NCBI GenBank assembly: GCA_916700875.1 | Contig: CAKAKS010000032.1 | Coordinates: 3,617,001-3,681,000 of the forward strand | From: Sebastes aleutianus | Taxonomy: Eukaryota; Chordata; Actinopteri; Perciformes; Sebastidae | DNA: 64,000 nt | Direction: 5' to 3' | The notes under the pieces: model-generated | Seen by the model: the letters and a program-made list of their open reading frames with translations, nothing else | Database searches by the model: none | Told to the model about the DNA's origin: nothing | Shown here: piece by piece, positions 10,255-21,061 of the stretch | Layout: each line of letters opens with the position of its first letter | How positions within the stretch are numbered: the first letter of the stretch is position 1 | Translations under genes and position numbers: made by a program

Positions 10255-10925
10255 CACAGATGATTTTCTATCATATTTTACACATATAACTGGGTGCTTT
10301 CCATATTTTAAACACACAAATATTGACAATTTGTATAATTTATTATTATTATTATTAGTAGTAGTAATGTTTGTTTTGTGTGTGGCTGGCTGGCTCAGGG
10401 GGCGGGGGGGGGGGGGGGGGCGGCGCCCTAGCGCCCTCTATTGACCGACCACCACTGTTTACTTCTACTCCACTTCAATTCAGAGGCAAAGTCAGTTATT
10501 CAGATTAATAATACAAAATGTAATCAACAAATAAATTATGATGTATTATTACCAATTAAGATAGAACTTTATTGATTTTTAGGGGGAAACTCACAAGCTA
10601 CCAGCAAATAAAGTATATAAAGTATTTGAAATGAGCGAGTTGCAATATTAAAGCGATCTAGGCCTACACATTAATGCTTTCATAATTTTAATATAATATA
10701 ACTTTACATGATTATTATGGGCCACTCTTTTGGTGAAATTAAATGACCTGTGGTTGGTCAAAGTCTTCCGTCACGGGCTAGATTTTCTAAAGTCTGTAAA
10801 TGGAGCCATGAGGAGGTGCAGAAGTCTAGTTTTCTCTAAGAACACTTGATTTACAATATGCCGAAAGGTTATTATGGAATTTTTGCCTAATGATACCAAA
10901 AATATACTGCCTACTGCAGGTTTAA
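10255..10925. repeat. G-tract and dispersed-repeat fragments
   Basis: A G-rich run at 10398-10420 precedes a GACCGACCACCACTG end-like motif. Then come relatives of the 4900-5060 repeat and, from about 10700, a right-arm fragment of MITE family A ending at TTAA 10922-10925. No gene seen. Confidence 0.55.
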
Positions 10926-11565
10926 TGATAAGGTAAGTAGGCCTAGTAAATAATAAAGAAGGGAAAAAATGGTTAACTGAGATTAAGATAATTTTGTCAT
11001 AAACAAGGTAGGATGTAAATAGTTGAATAAGTACTTAAAATAAACAGTTTATTAAAAGAAAGTACACACATTGTGCCTTAGTTTCAGCAATGTAGTTTGA
11101 TTGGTTACTGTAGCTGTCAGTCAGTGGCATCTGTGTGCTCATTGGTCGTAGGTCAGGAAAAGGGCGGGACAAGAAGGAGGAGAGAAAGAAACAGCGGGCA
11201 GACGGAAAAAGAGCTAAGTCGAGTAAATAGAGGACAAATAGTAGCAGTAGGTTAACACACCAACACACACCTTTCTCTATTTAATCTTAGTTAATTAGCC
11301 CGACTGTTAGTGTCTGTGTTTGTTTGCACAAGCCTGAATTCAGTTTGAGTAATTGAAGTGGAGCAGTTAGCCGCTAAGCTAGCGGGAGTAAACATGCTAA
11401 CTGCTCAGCTGGATGCTAATTAACGCTAAATGTAACGTTATAGGTAGCATCACGGATGTATTAAGAGTAGCATCGGCTAGCAGCGGGTTCTTTAAGTTAG
11501 CTTGTGTGACCAGTGGATAAGTGAAGGAGTCTATTGTGAGCTTGAACCTGACAGATCGTGTGGTG
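10926..11565. other. No gene or clear repeat recognised
   Basis: Unique-looking sequence with GCTAGC/GTTAGC-rich stretches common in fish DNA. No ORF with a recognisable domain, splice pattern or RNA gene was seen. Confidence 0.4.
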
Positions 11566-12599
11566 ACCGGTGTTACGGTTTAACAGGCGACCCTGTTAAC
11601 TGGCGACTTTCAGCCGAATGAGTCTGTGGTTGTCTTAGTTACGGCAGCTGTTGAAAGCAGGAAGAGAATACGTAGCTGTCCTCGTGACCGCCTCTTTGTT
11701 TAGTATTTCATTACAATGTTTAAACATACCGGATTGGTCTTTGGAGCTTTGGGTCATATGTTGTGCAGATTGATTGGCTACAAGTGAAATTTGTTTGCCT
11801 CTCCTAAATAAAAAATAACTTGAGTGTTTGACTTCTGTGTTGTTGTCTGGGTCAATTCTCAATCCAGTGCCTTTTTGGTTTGAAAACATTTTCTTTATGG
11901 TGCAGCTGATGCGAGATCTTCAAACTTCAATATTTCCACGTGAATACAACAACATAAACATAAACAGACACTTATTTGTGTTGTAAATCAGATGGTCTGA
12001 AGTACACGGACAGTGTGGTCACAAGTTAATCTGGCTGCCTTCTGCGTCTCAGAGCGACTATTTAGCAGATGATATTTGAGTTAAATATGACATTCACCTG
12101 TGACCACCCCAGTGCTGGTGGCGCATTGGAGGAAACCTCCGTCTGTCACACAAGCTGTGATTTTGGTATGAGTTCAAATCCCGTAAAACCTGACATTTTT
12201 AATCATTTTTTTTTTCTTAAAGGGATGAAGAGTTCTTCTACGTGACACATGTTTACTACAACAAGCTCCAAAGACGAATATGTGTATTTAGAAACTTGTA
12301 TTAGCTTACAGGAAGAGCGACGCTGCTCTTCCTGATTTCAACATATTCATCATAACAAGCAACGTTTCAAACGCGAGCAGAATATAGCGGACGCGTTTCC
12401 ACAAACAAGACTCCAAAGCTCCAAAGACCAATCCGGTATGTTTAAACATTGTAATGAAATACTAAACAAAGAGGCGGTCACGAGGACAGCTACGTATTCT
12501 CTTCCTGCTTTCAACAGCTGCCGTAACTACGACAACCACAGACTCATTCGGCTGAAAGTCGCCAGTTAACAGGGTCGCCTGATAAACCGTAACACCGGT
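11566..12599. mobile_element. Fold-back element with 187-bp near-identical inverted arms
   Basis: The left arm 11566-11752 and right arm 12413-12599 are reverse complements with about two mismatches, starting at ACCGGT and ending at GGAGCTTTGG. The spacer is about 660 bp without coding potential and includes a 10-bp hairpin (CAGGAAGAGC/GCTCTTCCTG) near 12310. No matching target duplication was found. It looks like a fold-back or long-TIR MITE. Confidence 0.8.
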
Positions 12600-12776
12600 A
12601 AAGCTGTGTTGGTCCTCGGCCTCAGCCTTTCAGATGCTGAAGGTCGCATTGTGGCAGCCGCACGTTCTCTGGTGCTTGCTGTTGTTTACCTTTTCCCTGG
12701 TGTTTTTTTGGTTGAATTGCTGAGTGATTGGAGGGTTATTCAGTTCGCCTGTTGCGCAGGGTGTGGGGACTGGCTC

Positions 12777-13443
12777 TTAAAAGGACTATTTGTAACTTTC
12801 AGAAATGCTTGTTAACAGCGACACCTGTGGCCATTAAGTCAACGAAAGTCAGCGTCGGGCTCGCGCTTGCTCTCTATAGATAGACATGAACGAGCATTGC
12901 TCAAAACATTGAGGCGACACAAGTCAGCTAAAACAACAATATCACTCTATATTTCAGCTGCTTGGCAGTAATGTTAGCTGACCAGACGAAGGTCTCTCCA
13001 TGAATCCACTGCTGATCCTAGTGTTGGCTTTTGAAAAGCGGGTCGGTGCCAGGGCTGAAGCAGGAAGAGAAACGTTATCGTCTCCCGACTGCGCCCGCAG
13101 GGAGACACCAGAGTTTTGGTCGGAGATGATAACGTTTCTCGCTTCGGAGCCCCATCACTTCACAAGACACGAGAAACCTCTGTTGGTCTGGAGGAGCTGC
13201 AGCAGTTATTTCTGCACAAACGTCCACTGTACATTCACTAGATATTCTCAGAGCTAAACTAACTTTTCTGCAGTGTGTAGTGAGCGCGCATGCACGTGTG
13301 GAGGTAGAGCGAGACAGCGAGAACGCGCGGTGTGTGAGTGCAGGCAAGCAGGTAGAGGAGCACAGCGTAGCCACACGCGAGCGCGCATGGGATCCCGACC
13401 CGGTAGATTTATACGTGTAAAAAGTTACAAACAGTCCCTTTAA
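12777..13443. mobile_element. TTAA-flanked MITE (family C)
   Basis: The element lies between TTAA 12777-12780 and TTAA 13440-13443. Ends are AAAGGACTATTTGTAACTTT and the complement AAAGGGACTGTTTGTAACTT. TTAA duplication is typical of piggyBac-type mobilisation. Related fragments: 61374-61560 and an end copy near 54120-54180. ORFs inside are incidental. Confidence 0.75.
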
Positions 13444-15640
13444 AGGATAGTTGAGAGCAGCTTGGTGCATTCCCCCTCTTGGCCAATCAGGGTGTGACAA
13501 CGCCCTTTCTGTAGGGCTTAAAAGAGGTGGAAAACTGCACATCCAGTGTCATTCTGATCTCTCCTTCACTACATGTAACATATGTTAACAGCCAAGCCAG
13601 AAACTCTGGTCTGTTTTAGTCCCTTTTGAGATTCTGTGCTTTGTTGTGTTTTGCTTATTGAGAGTGTCGACTATCTTAGTTGGGGAAACAAAATAAATAC
13701 CCTTCAATTAGGTTACCTGCACTAGGACGTTTAGGTGCTATTAGTGGAAGGATCTGGCTTGCCTCACGATAGCCTAGCGCCTGCAGGCTGTGTTTTGTTC
13801 TTCTATTCATTTGTTGATTTTCACTAAAACCCTTTTTATCCATTTCTTTTAGTCTATTTCATTTGGGGAAACTTTAAAGGAGGGTAAAAGGAAAAATAAA
13901 AACAATATTTCAGTTTCCTTAAATGTTTGTTATTGTAGAGGCACTCGGTCATTATCGAAGAGGCATTTGTTCATTATTATTATTATTAAGGAGGCATTTT
14001 TATTTTATATTATTATGTGGATGGGAACTGGTTTTCCGTCTTCTGCCTGATCAACTAAAGTCTGGGGGAATCAGTACCGCCACAAGATAACCATCACCGA
14101 CCCGGAGAGGACTGTTGGTGTCCGTCCTGACGTTGATTTCATCTCCGCTGCCGTCTGGTTTCATCCTTTGGACCACAAACTGTTTCTTCAGGACTGACGT
14201 TTCGTGAACTGTGAGTTAGACTTTTTGTGTTTTTGCTCTGCTGAGGAATAAGGATGTTGACCAAAAGTGTAACGTCCATCCTCCTTTTTGGTCTTTGTCT
14301 GTGGTGTTCCTCATGCTCTTGGTGTCTTATGTTGGAGGGATTATTGATCATTTTTGATCAGGTCTGTGGAACAAATTGTTGCTGCAACAACTTATGAGAC
14401 ATAAAAGAGCATAGGAATAGCCATCATATACTTCTAATGTTCTAAACCCTTATACACTTTCACAATTTATTTAAAATTAATTAATCAATTATTTATTTAT
14501 TTATTCTGATTTATGACTAGAACAACTTGACACACAGTGGTGCATCTCAAATTAATCTCAGGTTCTCAGCTTTAAGATGATGTACACCACTTATATGTGA
14601 CATCTACTGTCGACCTGCTATCTCCCCATAAAGACCCCCTGTACCCCCCTAAAAAAGACTAAACAGGTCTAAGAAAAAGGGGGGCAGTGGAAAAGGCTAG
14701 TTAGGAGAACTGCATCAATCTTCTAAGTCTTGAAAAGATGAGCGAATAAGAGCATTATCCAAAATGTTACACTATTCAATATAAGTTGTCAAATTTTTGC
14801 TCTGGTAGTATTTCTTAATAAATGTGAAAAAAATGATATGCCATGTACAAAATGGCAAAAGGTTCTTCCCAATGTTGAAGCCCGTTGCCCTTTGAAATCT
14901 CTTTTTGTTACGTTCCACCTGCATGCTGAGAGATGATATGTAATACTTCTTTTTGTGTTCATTGTTAAACTACACTGACAGAATGTACCTGATGTGTGCA
15001 GGACAAACTTCCACCATGAAAAGGTTTCGCTTCAGCCTGCCATCAGCTGGCGAGATCATCACTGTCAGGTAAGACATTAAATCAGATTCACCAGGTTTTA
15101 TGTCTCTTTTACACAGTTAACAAAAGATCTAAGTAAATTACTCTATTTTGAATTCTATTTCCTCTTAAGGTATAGTGCTAATTTACCAGGAAGTAGTCAA
15201 TGTTTACTTTACAATGTTTCGGAATCAAGTTATTGATTATCTACTAATCTACGCCTCTTATTTGTGACTCCTGATAAAGTAGTCATAATATAACACCCAG
15301 CACAATGAGGATGTAGATTATAGGAGGGTAATTCATTATGTAATCATTAAAAGACCTTCAAGAACACAGTGTCGGCTACAGATAGGCTACTGTATATTGT
15401 TGACATGTCCATCTTGACCTGCCTGGTAACTTATTCTAGCACAACACGTGGAGTTGTGATATAACAGAATTTATTAATGATAGGCTGCTGAACATTATAG
15501 TCATTTTGAGTAATCCATGTGGTGAATGGATGGTGATGAATATGCAGGCTTGTTCATCATGATAGAACATTTTAACCATCCTCTTTGTTGGACACAGTGA
15601 CCTTTTAACCTCTTCCATTGCTTGAGGGCTGACTTTACTT
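13444..15640. other. Intergenic region, no supported gene
   Basis: Contains short ATT/TTA runs (about 13970-13995, 14480-14510) and no ORF with recognisable domains. One small exon-like segment is listed separately at 15016-15068. Confidence 0.4.
15016..15068 (+). other. Isolated exon-like segment
   Basis: An acceptor-like GTGTGCAG at 14994-15001 leads into ATG 15016 with good start context (CCACC). It encodes MKRFRFSLPSAGEIITV and ends at a strong donor CAG|GTAAGA. I found no partner exon before the Tc1 block. It could be an orphan first coding exon, a relic, or chance. Confidence 0.15.
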
Positions 15641-16112
15641 ATCTCAGAGGCCGTAGCAGGCTCGGTTTTAGAGCTTACCAGTGAAGGTACTGGTATCATA
15701 TGAAAATAGAAAACACCTAAGGAATCTAGCATGTCAGGAAGAACGCTAAATAACGCCATGAAGTTGCACTAAATTTTGGCGAGGGAAAAACTTACATACA
15801 TTTAAAAATAAATTAAAAATAAATGCAAAAATAAATAAATAAATCTAAAAAATAATATAAACAAATACATACATAAATAAAGGGGACAATTAAACAGGGA
15901 GTATAAAAAATAAGGGAATTAATACAAAGATAAATAAATAAAGAAGCAGATTAAAACAGAAATATCAATTTATGTCATATTTTATAAATTAATTAATGGC
16001 TACATTTATTTTTAATATTATTTTTGCAACATTTAATGACATGTTTATATATTTATTGAGTCATTTATTTATTCATTTATTTTTTTATTTTGGCAGGTTC
16101 CGTCCCCCATAG
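15640..16112. repeat. hAT-MITE fragment and AT-rich dispersed repeat
   Basis: 15650-15770 shares ACTGGTATCATATGAAA and GCTAAATAAC with the MITE at 26885-27534 and is a diverged fragment. 15790-16112 is the AAATA-rich repeat also seen at 2820-3056, ending TTGGCAGGTTCCGTCC. Confidence 0.65.
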
Positions 16113-16150
16113 AAACCCCCCTTCCCCTACACCTTTCCCATGTCCCAGGC

Positions 16151-16190
16151 TGTCCCTGTCTGTCCCTGTCTGTCCCTGTCTGTCCCTGTC
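16151..16190. repeat. 10-bp tandem repeat, four exact units
   Basis: Four perfect copies of TGTCCCTGTC. The sequence around it, up to the Tc1 insertion at 16394, shows no gene. Confidence 0.9.
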
Positions 16191-16393
16191 ATGGATGCCA
16201 GGTTTTTCACCCTGCTCTCCAGTGTGGCCATTCTGAACAGGTATAAACACCTTTGCTTTTCAAGCATACAAAGCCTTAAAGCAGCCAGAAAGGGTCCAGA
16301 TACAAAGTCCAGACATGTTGAATATGAAGAACCTTTTCTTTTATTAAGACGGAAGTGTCTAAATGGGAAAAATAGTCCCTCAGCAGATATATA

Positions 16394-18007
16394 CAGTGCC
16401 TTCAGAAAGTATTCAGACCCCTTCACTTTTTTCACATTTTGTTATGTTGCAGCCTTATGCTAAAATCGATAAAATTACTTTTTTTCCTCATCAATCTACA
16501 CTCAATACACCATAATGACAAAGTGGAAACAGAATTTTAGAAATTTTTGCAAATTTATTAAAAAGGAAAAACTGAAATATCACATTGACATAAGTATTCA
16601 GACCCTTTACTCAGTATTGAGTTGAAGCAACTTTGGCAGCGATTACAGCATTGAGTCTTCTTGGGTATGACGCAACAAGCTTTGCACACCTGGATTTGGG
16701 GAGTTTCTGCCATTCTTCTCTGCAGATCCTCTTAAGCTCTGTCAGGTTGGATGGGAACCGTCGGTGGAGACTCATCTTCAGGTCTCTCCAGAGATGTTTG
16801 ATTGTGTTCAAGTCAGGGCTCTGGCTGGGCCACTCAAGGACATTCACAGAGTTGTCCCTAAGCCACTCCTGCGTTATCTTGGCTGTGTGCTTAGGGTCAT
16901 TGTCCTGTTGGAAGGTGAACCTTCAGCCCAGTCTGGGGTCCTGAGCGCTCTTGACCAGGTTTTCATTAAGAATATCTCTGTACTTTGCGCCGTACAGCTT
17001 TCCCTCAACCCTGACCAGTCACCCAGTCCCTGCCGCTGAAAAACACCCCCAAAGCATGATGCTGCCACCACCATGCTTCACCGTTGGGATGGTATTGGGC
17101 AGGTGATGAGCGGTGCCTGGATTCCTCCAGACATTACGCTTAGAATTGAGGCCAAACAGTTCAATCTTGGTTTCATCAGACCAGAGAATCTTGTTTCTCA
17201 CAGTCTGAGTGTCCTTTAGGTGCCTTTTTGCAGACTCCAAGCAGGCTTTCATATCCGTCTGGCCACTCTGCCATAAAGCCCAGATGGGTGAAGTGTTGCA
17301 GTGATGGTTGTCCTACTGGAAGTTTCTCCCATCTCCACACAGGATCTCTGGAGCTCAGTCAGAGTGACCATCGGGTTCTTGGTCACCTCTCTTACCAAGG
17401 CCCTTCTTCCCCCACTGCTCAGTTTGGCCGGGCGGCCAGCTCTAGTGAGAATCCTGGTTGTTCCAAACTTCTTCCATTTAAGGATTATGGAGGCCACTGT
17501 GCTCTTGGGGACCTTCAATGCTGCAGAATTTTTTTGTAGCCTTCCCAAGATCTGTGCCTCGACACAATCCTGTCTCTGAGCTCTTCAGGCATTTCCTTCC
17601 ACTTCATGGTTTGGTTTTTGCTCTGATATGCATTATCAGCTGTGAGACCTTATATAGACAGGACTGTGCCTTTCCAAATCGTGTCCAATCAATTGAATTT
17701 ACCACTGGTGGACTCCAGTCAAGGTGGAGAAACATCTCAAAGATGATCGAGGGAAATGGGAGGCACCTGAGCTAAATTTCAAGTGTCATAGCAAAGGGTC
17801 TGAATACTTATGTCAATGTGATATTTCAGTTTTTCCTTTTTAATAAATTTGCAAAAATTTCTAAAATTCTGTTTCCACTTTGTCATTGTGATGTATTGCG
17901 TGTAGATTGATGAGGAAAAAAAGTAATTTTATCGATTTTAGCATAAGGCTGCAATATAACAAAATGTGAAAAAAGTGAAGGGGTCTGAATACTTTCTGAA
18001 GGCACTG
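16394..18007 (-). mobile_element. Tc1-like element I (1,614 bp)
   Basis: Terminal repeats start CAGTGCCTTCAGAAAG at both ends, with TA on each side (16392-16393, 18008-18009). Each roughly 210-bp repeat carries an outer and an inner AAGTATTCAGACCC direct repeat (16408 and 16591 on the left; about 17794 and 17980 on the right), the IR/DR arrangement known from fish Tc1 elements. The interior holds a dead transposase on the minus strand. Confidence 0.9.
16611..17607 (-). pseudogene. Tc1 transposase pseudogene (element I)
   Basis: It starts MKWKEMPEELRDRIVSRH at 17607. A shift near 17525 (after GYKK), another near 17250 and at least one between 17019 and 16847 split the frame. Recognisable parts are the paired-like DNA-binding region with VPKSTVASIILKW, the first catalytic Asp (WSDETKIELFG), VKHGGGSIMLWGCF, and SPDLNTIKHLWRDLK near the end. 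In the last motif the usual catalytic Glu is Lys. It is inactive. Confidence 0.85.
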
Positions 18008-18019
18008 TATATATATAAA

Positions 18020-19280
18020 CTGGAAAAAGAAATTTCGGAAACTGGTGTTTTGTCGATTATTTCTCTGTTGTTACAATGCTAATTGGCATTGTATTTTACA
18101 TTGTTGGAAAGCCTGTTTATTTACCTTCACAATGAAGTCCAACTTGTAAGGATTATGCATTTGTGGGATGAGCAGCACAGCTGATTATGTGGGGAGCGCC
18201 CAAGAAAAATTTGCCAAAATGCTCTGCCAATGGTAAACAGTGTATTCTCCTGTTAGTATTGAATCTTGTTTTGAGTTGTTTGGTGGATTGGATGATTTAA
18301 CTCTCCATCAGTAACAAGGAACAAACATGACATATTGGCTATTTTACACTTTATTCATTTAACACACCGTCAGGAGCCTCAGTAGCGGTGGAAGATCCAT
18401 ACGCAGCCACAACAGCCTGGCACCTCCTCCTCATGCTGGTCACCAACCTGGTCACACGTTGCTGTGGGATGGCGTTCCATTCCTCAACCAGAATTCATTG
18501 CAGGTCAGCCAGCGTGGTTGTGTTGGTCCCTATAACACGCCCAAGCTGATCCCACAAGTGTTGAATTGGGTTGAGGTGTGACCTCTTGGCAGGCCGTTCC
18601 ATTCTCTCTACTCCCCAATGTGGAGGTAGTCTGTGATAACCCTGGCTCTGTGGGGGCAAGCGTTGTCATCTTGGAGGATGAAGTTAGTCCCAGATTGTGG
18701 AGATATGGGATCGCCACTGGCTGCAGAATCTCATCCCGATATCTCACTGCGTTGAGATGGCCTTCAATGATGACAAGCCTTGTTTTGCCAGTGAGGGAGA
18801 TGCCGCCCCACACCATGACACCGCCCCCACTAAAAGCTGTTACTCCCTCGGTTCAACAATCAGCATAGCGTCCTCCGCGTCGTCTCCATACTTTGACCCT
18901 GCCGTCCAACTTTGGCAGACAGAACCTGGACTCATCACTGAACATGACATTCCCCCCACATGTTCAGGTTCCATTGTCTGTGTTGTCGACACCAGCGCAA
19001 ACAGGCCTGACGGTGAAGGGCAGTCATTGCAGGCTTCCTGGTAACCTTATGAGAATACACTGTTTACCATTGGCAGAGCATTTTGGCAAATTTTTCTTGG
19101 GCACTCCCCACATAATCAGCTGTGCTGCTCATCCCACAAATGCATGATCCTTACAAGTTGGACATCATTGTGAAGGTAAATAAACAGGCTTTCCAACCAT
19201 GTAAAATACAATGACCATTAGCATTGTAACAACAGAGAAATAATCCACCAAACACAAGTTTCCGAACTTTGTTTTTCCAG
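18020..19280 (-). mobile_element. Tc1-like element II with ~230-bp terminal repeats (1,261 bp)
   Basis: Inverted ends begin CTGGAAAAA and run about 18020-18250 and 19051-19280, with a few mismatches. Both ends sit in TA repeats. The interior codes for only the second half of a transposase. Confidence 0.85.
18375..19045 (-). pseudogene. Truncated Tc1 transposase remnant (element II)
   Basis: On the minus strand one reads FSDESRFCLP, VMVWGGISLTGKTRLVII and YRDEILQPV, typical of the catalytic core of Tc1 transposases, broken by stops and shifts. The N-terminal DNA-binding half is absent because the terminal repeat directly abuts the core. Confidence 0.75.
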
Positions 19281-19368
19281 TATATATATATATATGTATA
19301 TATATATACATATATGTATATATGTATATATATATATATATGTGTATATGTATATGTATATATATATA
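19281..19368. repeat. TA/TATG microsatellite between Tc1 elements II and III
   Basis: An 88-bp run of TA with TATG interruptions. The same type of tract joins elements I and II (18008-18019) and follows element III (20988-21060). Confidence 0.95.
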
Positions 19369-20987
19369 CAGACGTAGGCAAAATTGTTGGTACTCTTCCG
19401 TTAAAGAAAGAAAATCCCACAAAGGTCACTGAAATAACTTGAAACTGAGAAAAGTAATAATAAATAAAAATTTATTGAAAATTAACTAATGAAAATGAGA
19501 CTGCTTTTGAATTTTGGTTCAACAGAATCATTTTAAAAAACAAACTAATGAAACTGGCCTAGACAAAAATGATGGTACTCTTAACTTAATATTTAGTTGC
19601 ACAACCTTTTGAGGCAATCACTGCAAACAAGCGATTTCTGTAACTCTCAATGAGACTTCTGCACCTGTCGACAGGTATTTTGGCCCACTCCTCGTGAGCA
19701 AACTGCTCCAGCTGTCTCAGGTTTGAAGGGTGCCTTCTCCAGACTGCATGTTTCAGCTCCTTCCACAGATGTTCAATAGGATTTAGATCAGGGCTCGTAG
19801 AAGGCCACTTCAGAATAGTCCAATGTTTAGTTCTTAGCCATTCTTGGGTGTTTTTAGCTGTGTTTTGGGTCATTATCCTGTTTGAGGACCCATGACCTGC
19901 GACTGAGACCAAGCTTTCTGACACTGGGCAGCACATTTCGCTCCAGAATGCCTTGATAGTCTTGAGATTTCATTGCACCCTGCACAGATTCAAGACACCC
20001 TGTGCCAGATGCAACAAAGCAGCCCCATAACATAACCGAGCCTCCACCATGTTTCACATTAGGTACAGTGTTCTTTTCTTTGGATGCTTCATTTTTGCGT
20101 CTGTGAACATAGAGCTGATGTGACTTGCCAAAAAGCTCCAGTTTTGTCTCATCTGTCCAAAGGACATTCTCCCAGAAGCTTTGTGGCTTGTCAATATGCA
20201 TTTTGGAAAATTCCAGTCTCGCTTTTTTATGATTTGGTGTCCTCCTCGGTTGTCTTCCATTAAGTCCACTTTGGCTCAAACAGTGACGGATGGTGCGATC
20301 TGACACTGATGTACCTTGACCTTGGAGTTCACCTCTAATCTCTTTGGAAGTTGTTCTGGGCTCTTTGGTTACCATTCGTATTATCCGTCTCTTCAATTTG
20401 TCATCAATTTTCCTCTTGCGGCCACGTCCAGGGAGGTTGGCTACAGTCCCGTGGACCTTAAACTTCTGAATAATATGTGCAGCTGTAGTCACAGGAACAT
20501 CAAGCTGCTTGGAGATGGTCTTATAGCCTTTACCTTTAACATGCTTGTCAATAATTTTCTTTCTCATCTCCTGAGACAACTCTCTCCTTAGCTTTCTGTG
20601 GTCCATGTTCAGTGTGGTACACACCATGATACCAAACAGCACAGTGACTACTTTTCACCCTTTAAATAGGCAGACTGACTGATTACAAGTTTGAAGACAC
20701 CTGTGATGCTAATTACAGGACACACCTTAGTTTAATATGTCCCTATGGTCACATTATTTTACATCTTTTCTAGGGCTACCATCATTTTTGTCTAGGCCAG
20801 TTTCATCAGTTTGTTTTTTAAAATGATTCTGTTGAACCATAATTCAAAAGCAACAGCTGATTTTCATTAGTTAATTTTCAGTAAATTTTTATTTATTATT
20901 ACTTTTGTCAGTTTCAAGTTATTTCAGTGACCATTGTGGGGTTTTCTTTCTTTAACGGAAGAGTACCAACAATTTTGCCTACGTCTG
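19369..20987 (-). mobile_element. Tc1-like element III (1,619 bp), near intact
   Basis: Terminal repeats start CAGACGTAGGCAAAATTG at both ends with flanking TA (19367-19368, 20988-20989). Inner direct repeats (GACAAAAATGATGGTAC near 19562 and its complement near 20776) give an IR/DR structure. The transposase needs one 2-base change to be open, so this is the youngest-looking of the three Tc1 elements. Confidence 0.9.
19586..20606 (-). pseudogene. Tc1-like transposase with a single 2-nt deletion (element III)
   Basis: The reading starts at MDHRKLRRELSQEMRKK (20606; an in-frame upstream Met at 20642 is possible) and would be about 340 aa. N-terminal helix-turn-helix regions (YKTISKQLDVPVTT, and the GRGRKRKI basic hook) are followed by WTDETKLELFG (first Asp), VKHGGGSVMLWGCF, QDNDPKH (second Asp) and SPDLNPIEHLWKELK (Glu). 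Right after the second Asp, at about 19855-19860, an AC-repeat run is two bases short and shifts the frame to a stop. The remaining 90 codons are open in the next frame. All three DDE residues are present. No other lesion was seen. Confidence 0.9.
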
Positions 20988-21017
20988 TATATATATGTGT
21001 ATATATATGTATATGTA

Positions 21018-21061
<44 letters not shown>

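Noticed and set aside
4617..10456. One large transposon bounded by CAGTGGCGGCTGG-like ends
   Set aside because: The end match is short and imperfect and flanks do not show a clear duplication; the hAT at 7157-10246 has its own perfect boundaries.
19151..19429. Tyr/Ile-rich ORFs
   Set aside because: Translation of the TA/TATG microsatellite and Tc1 ends.
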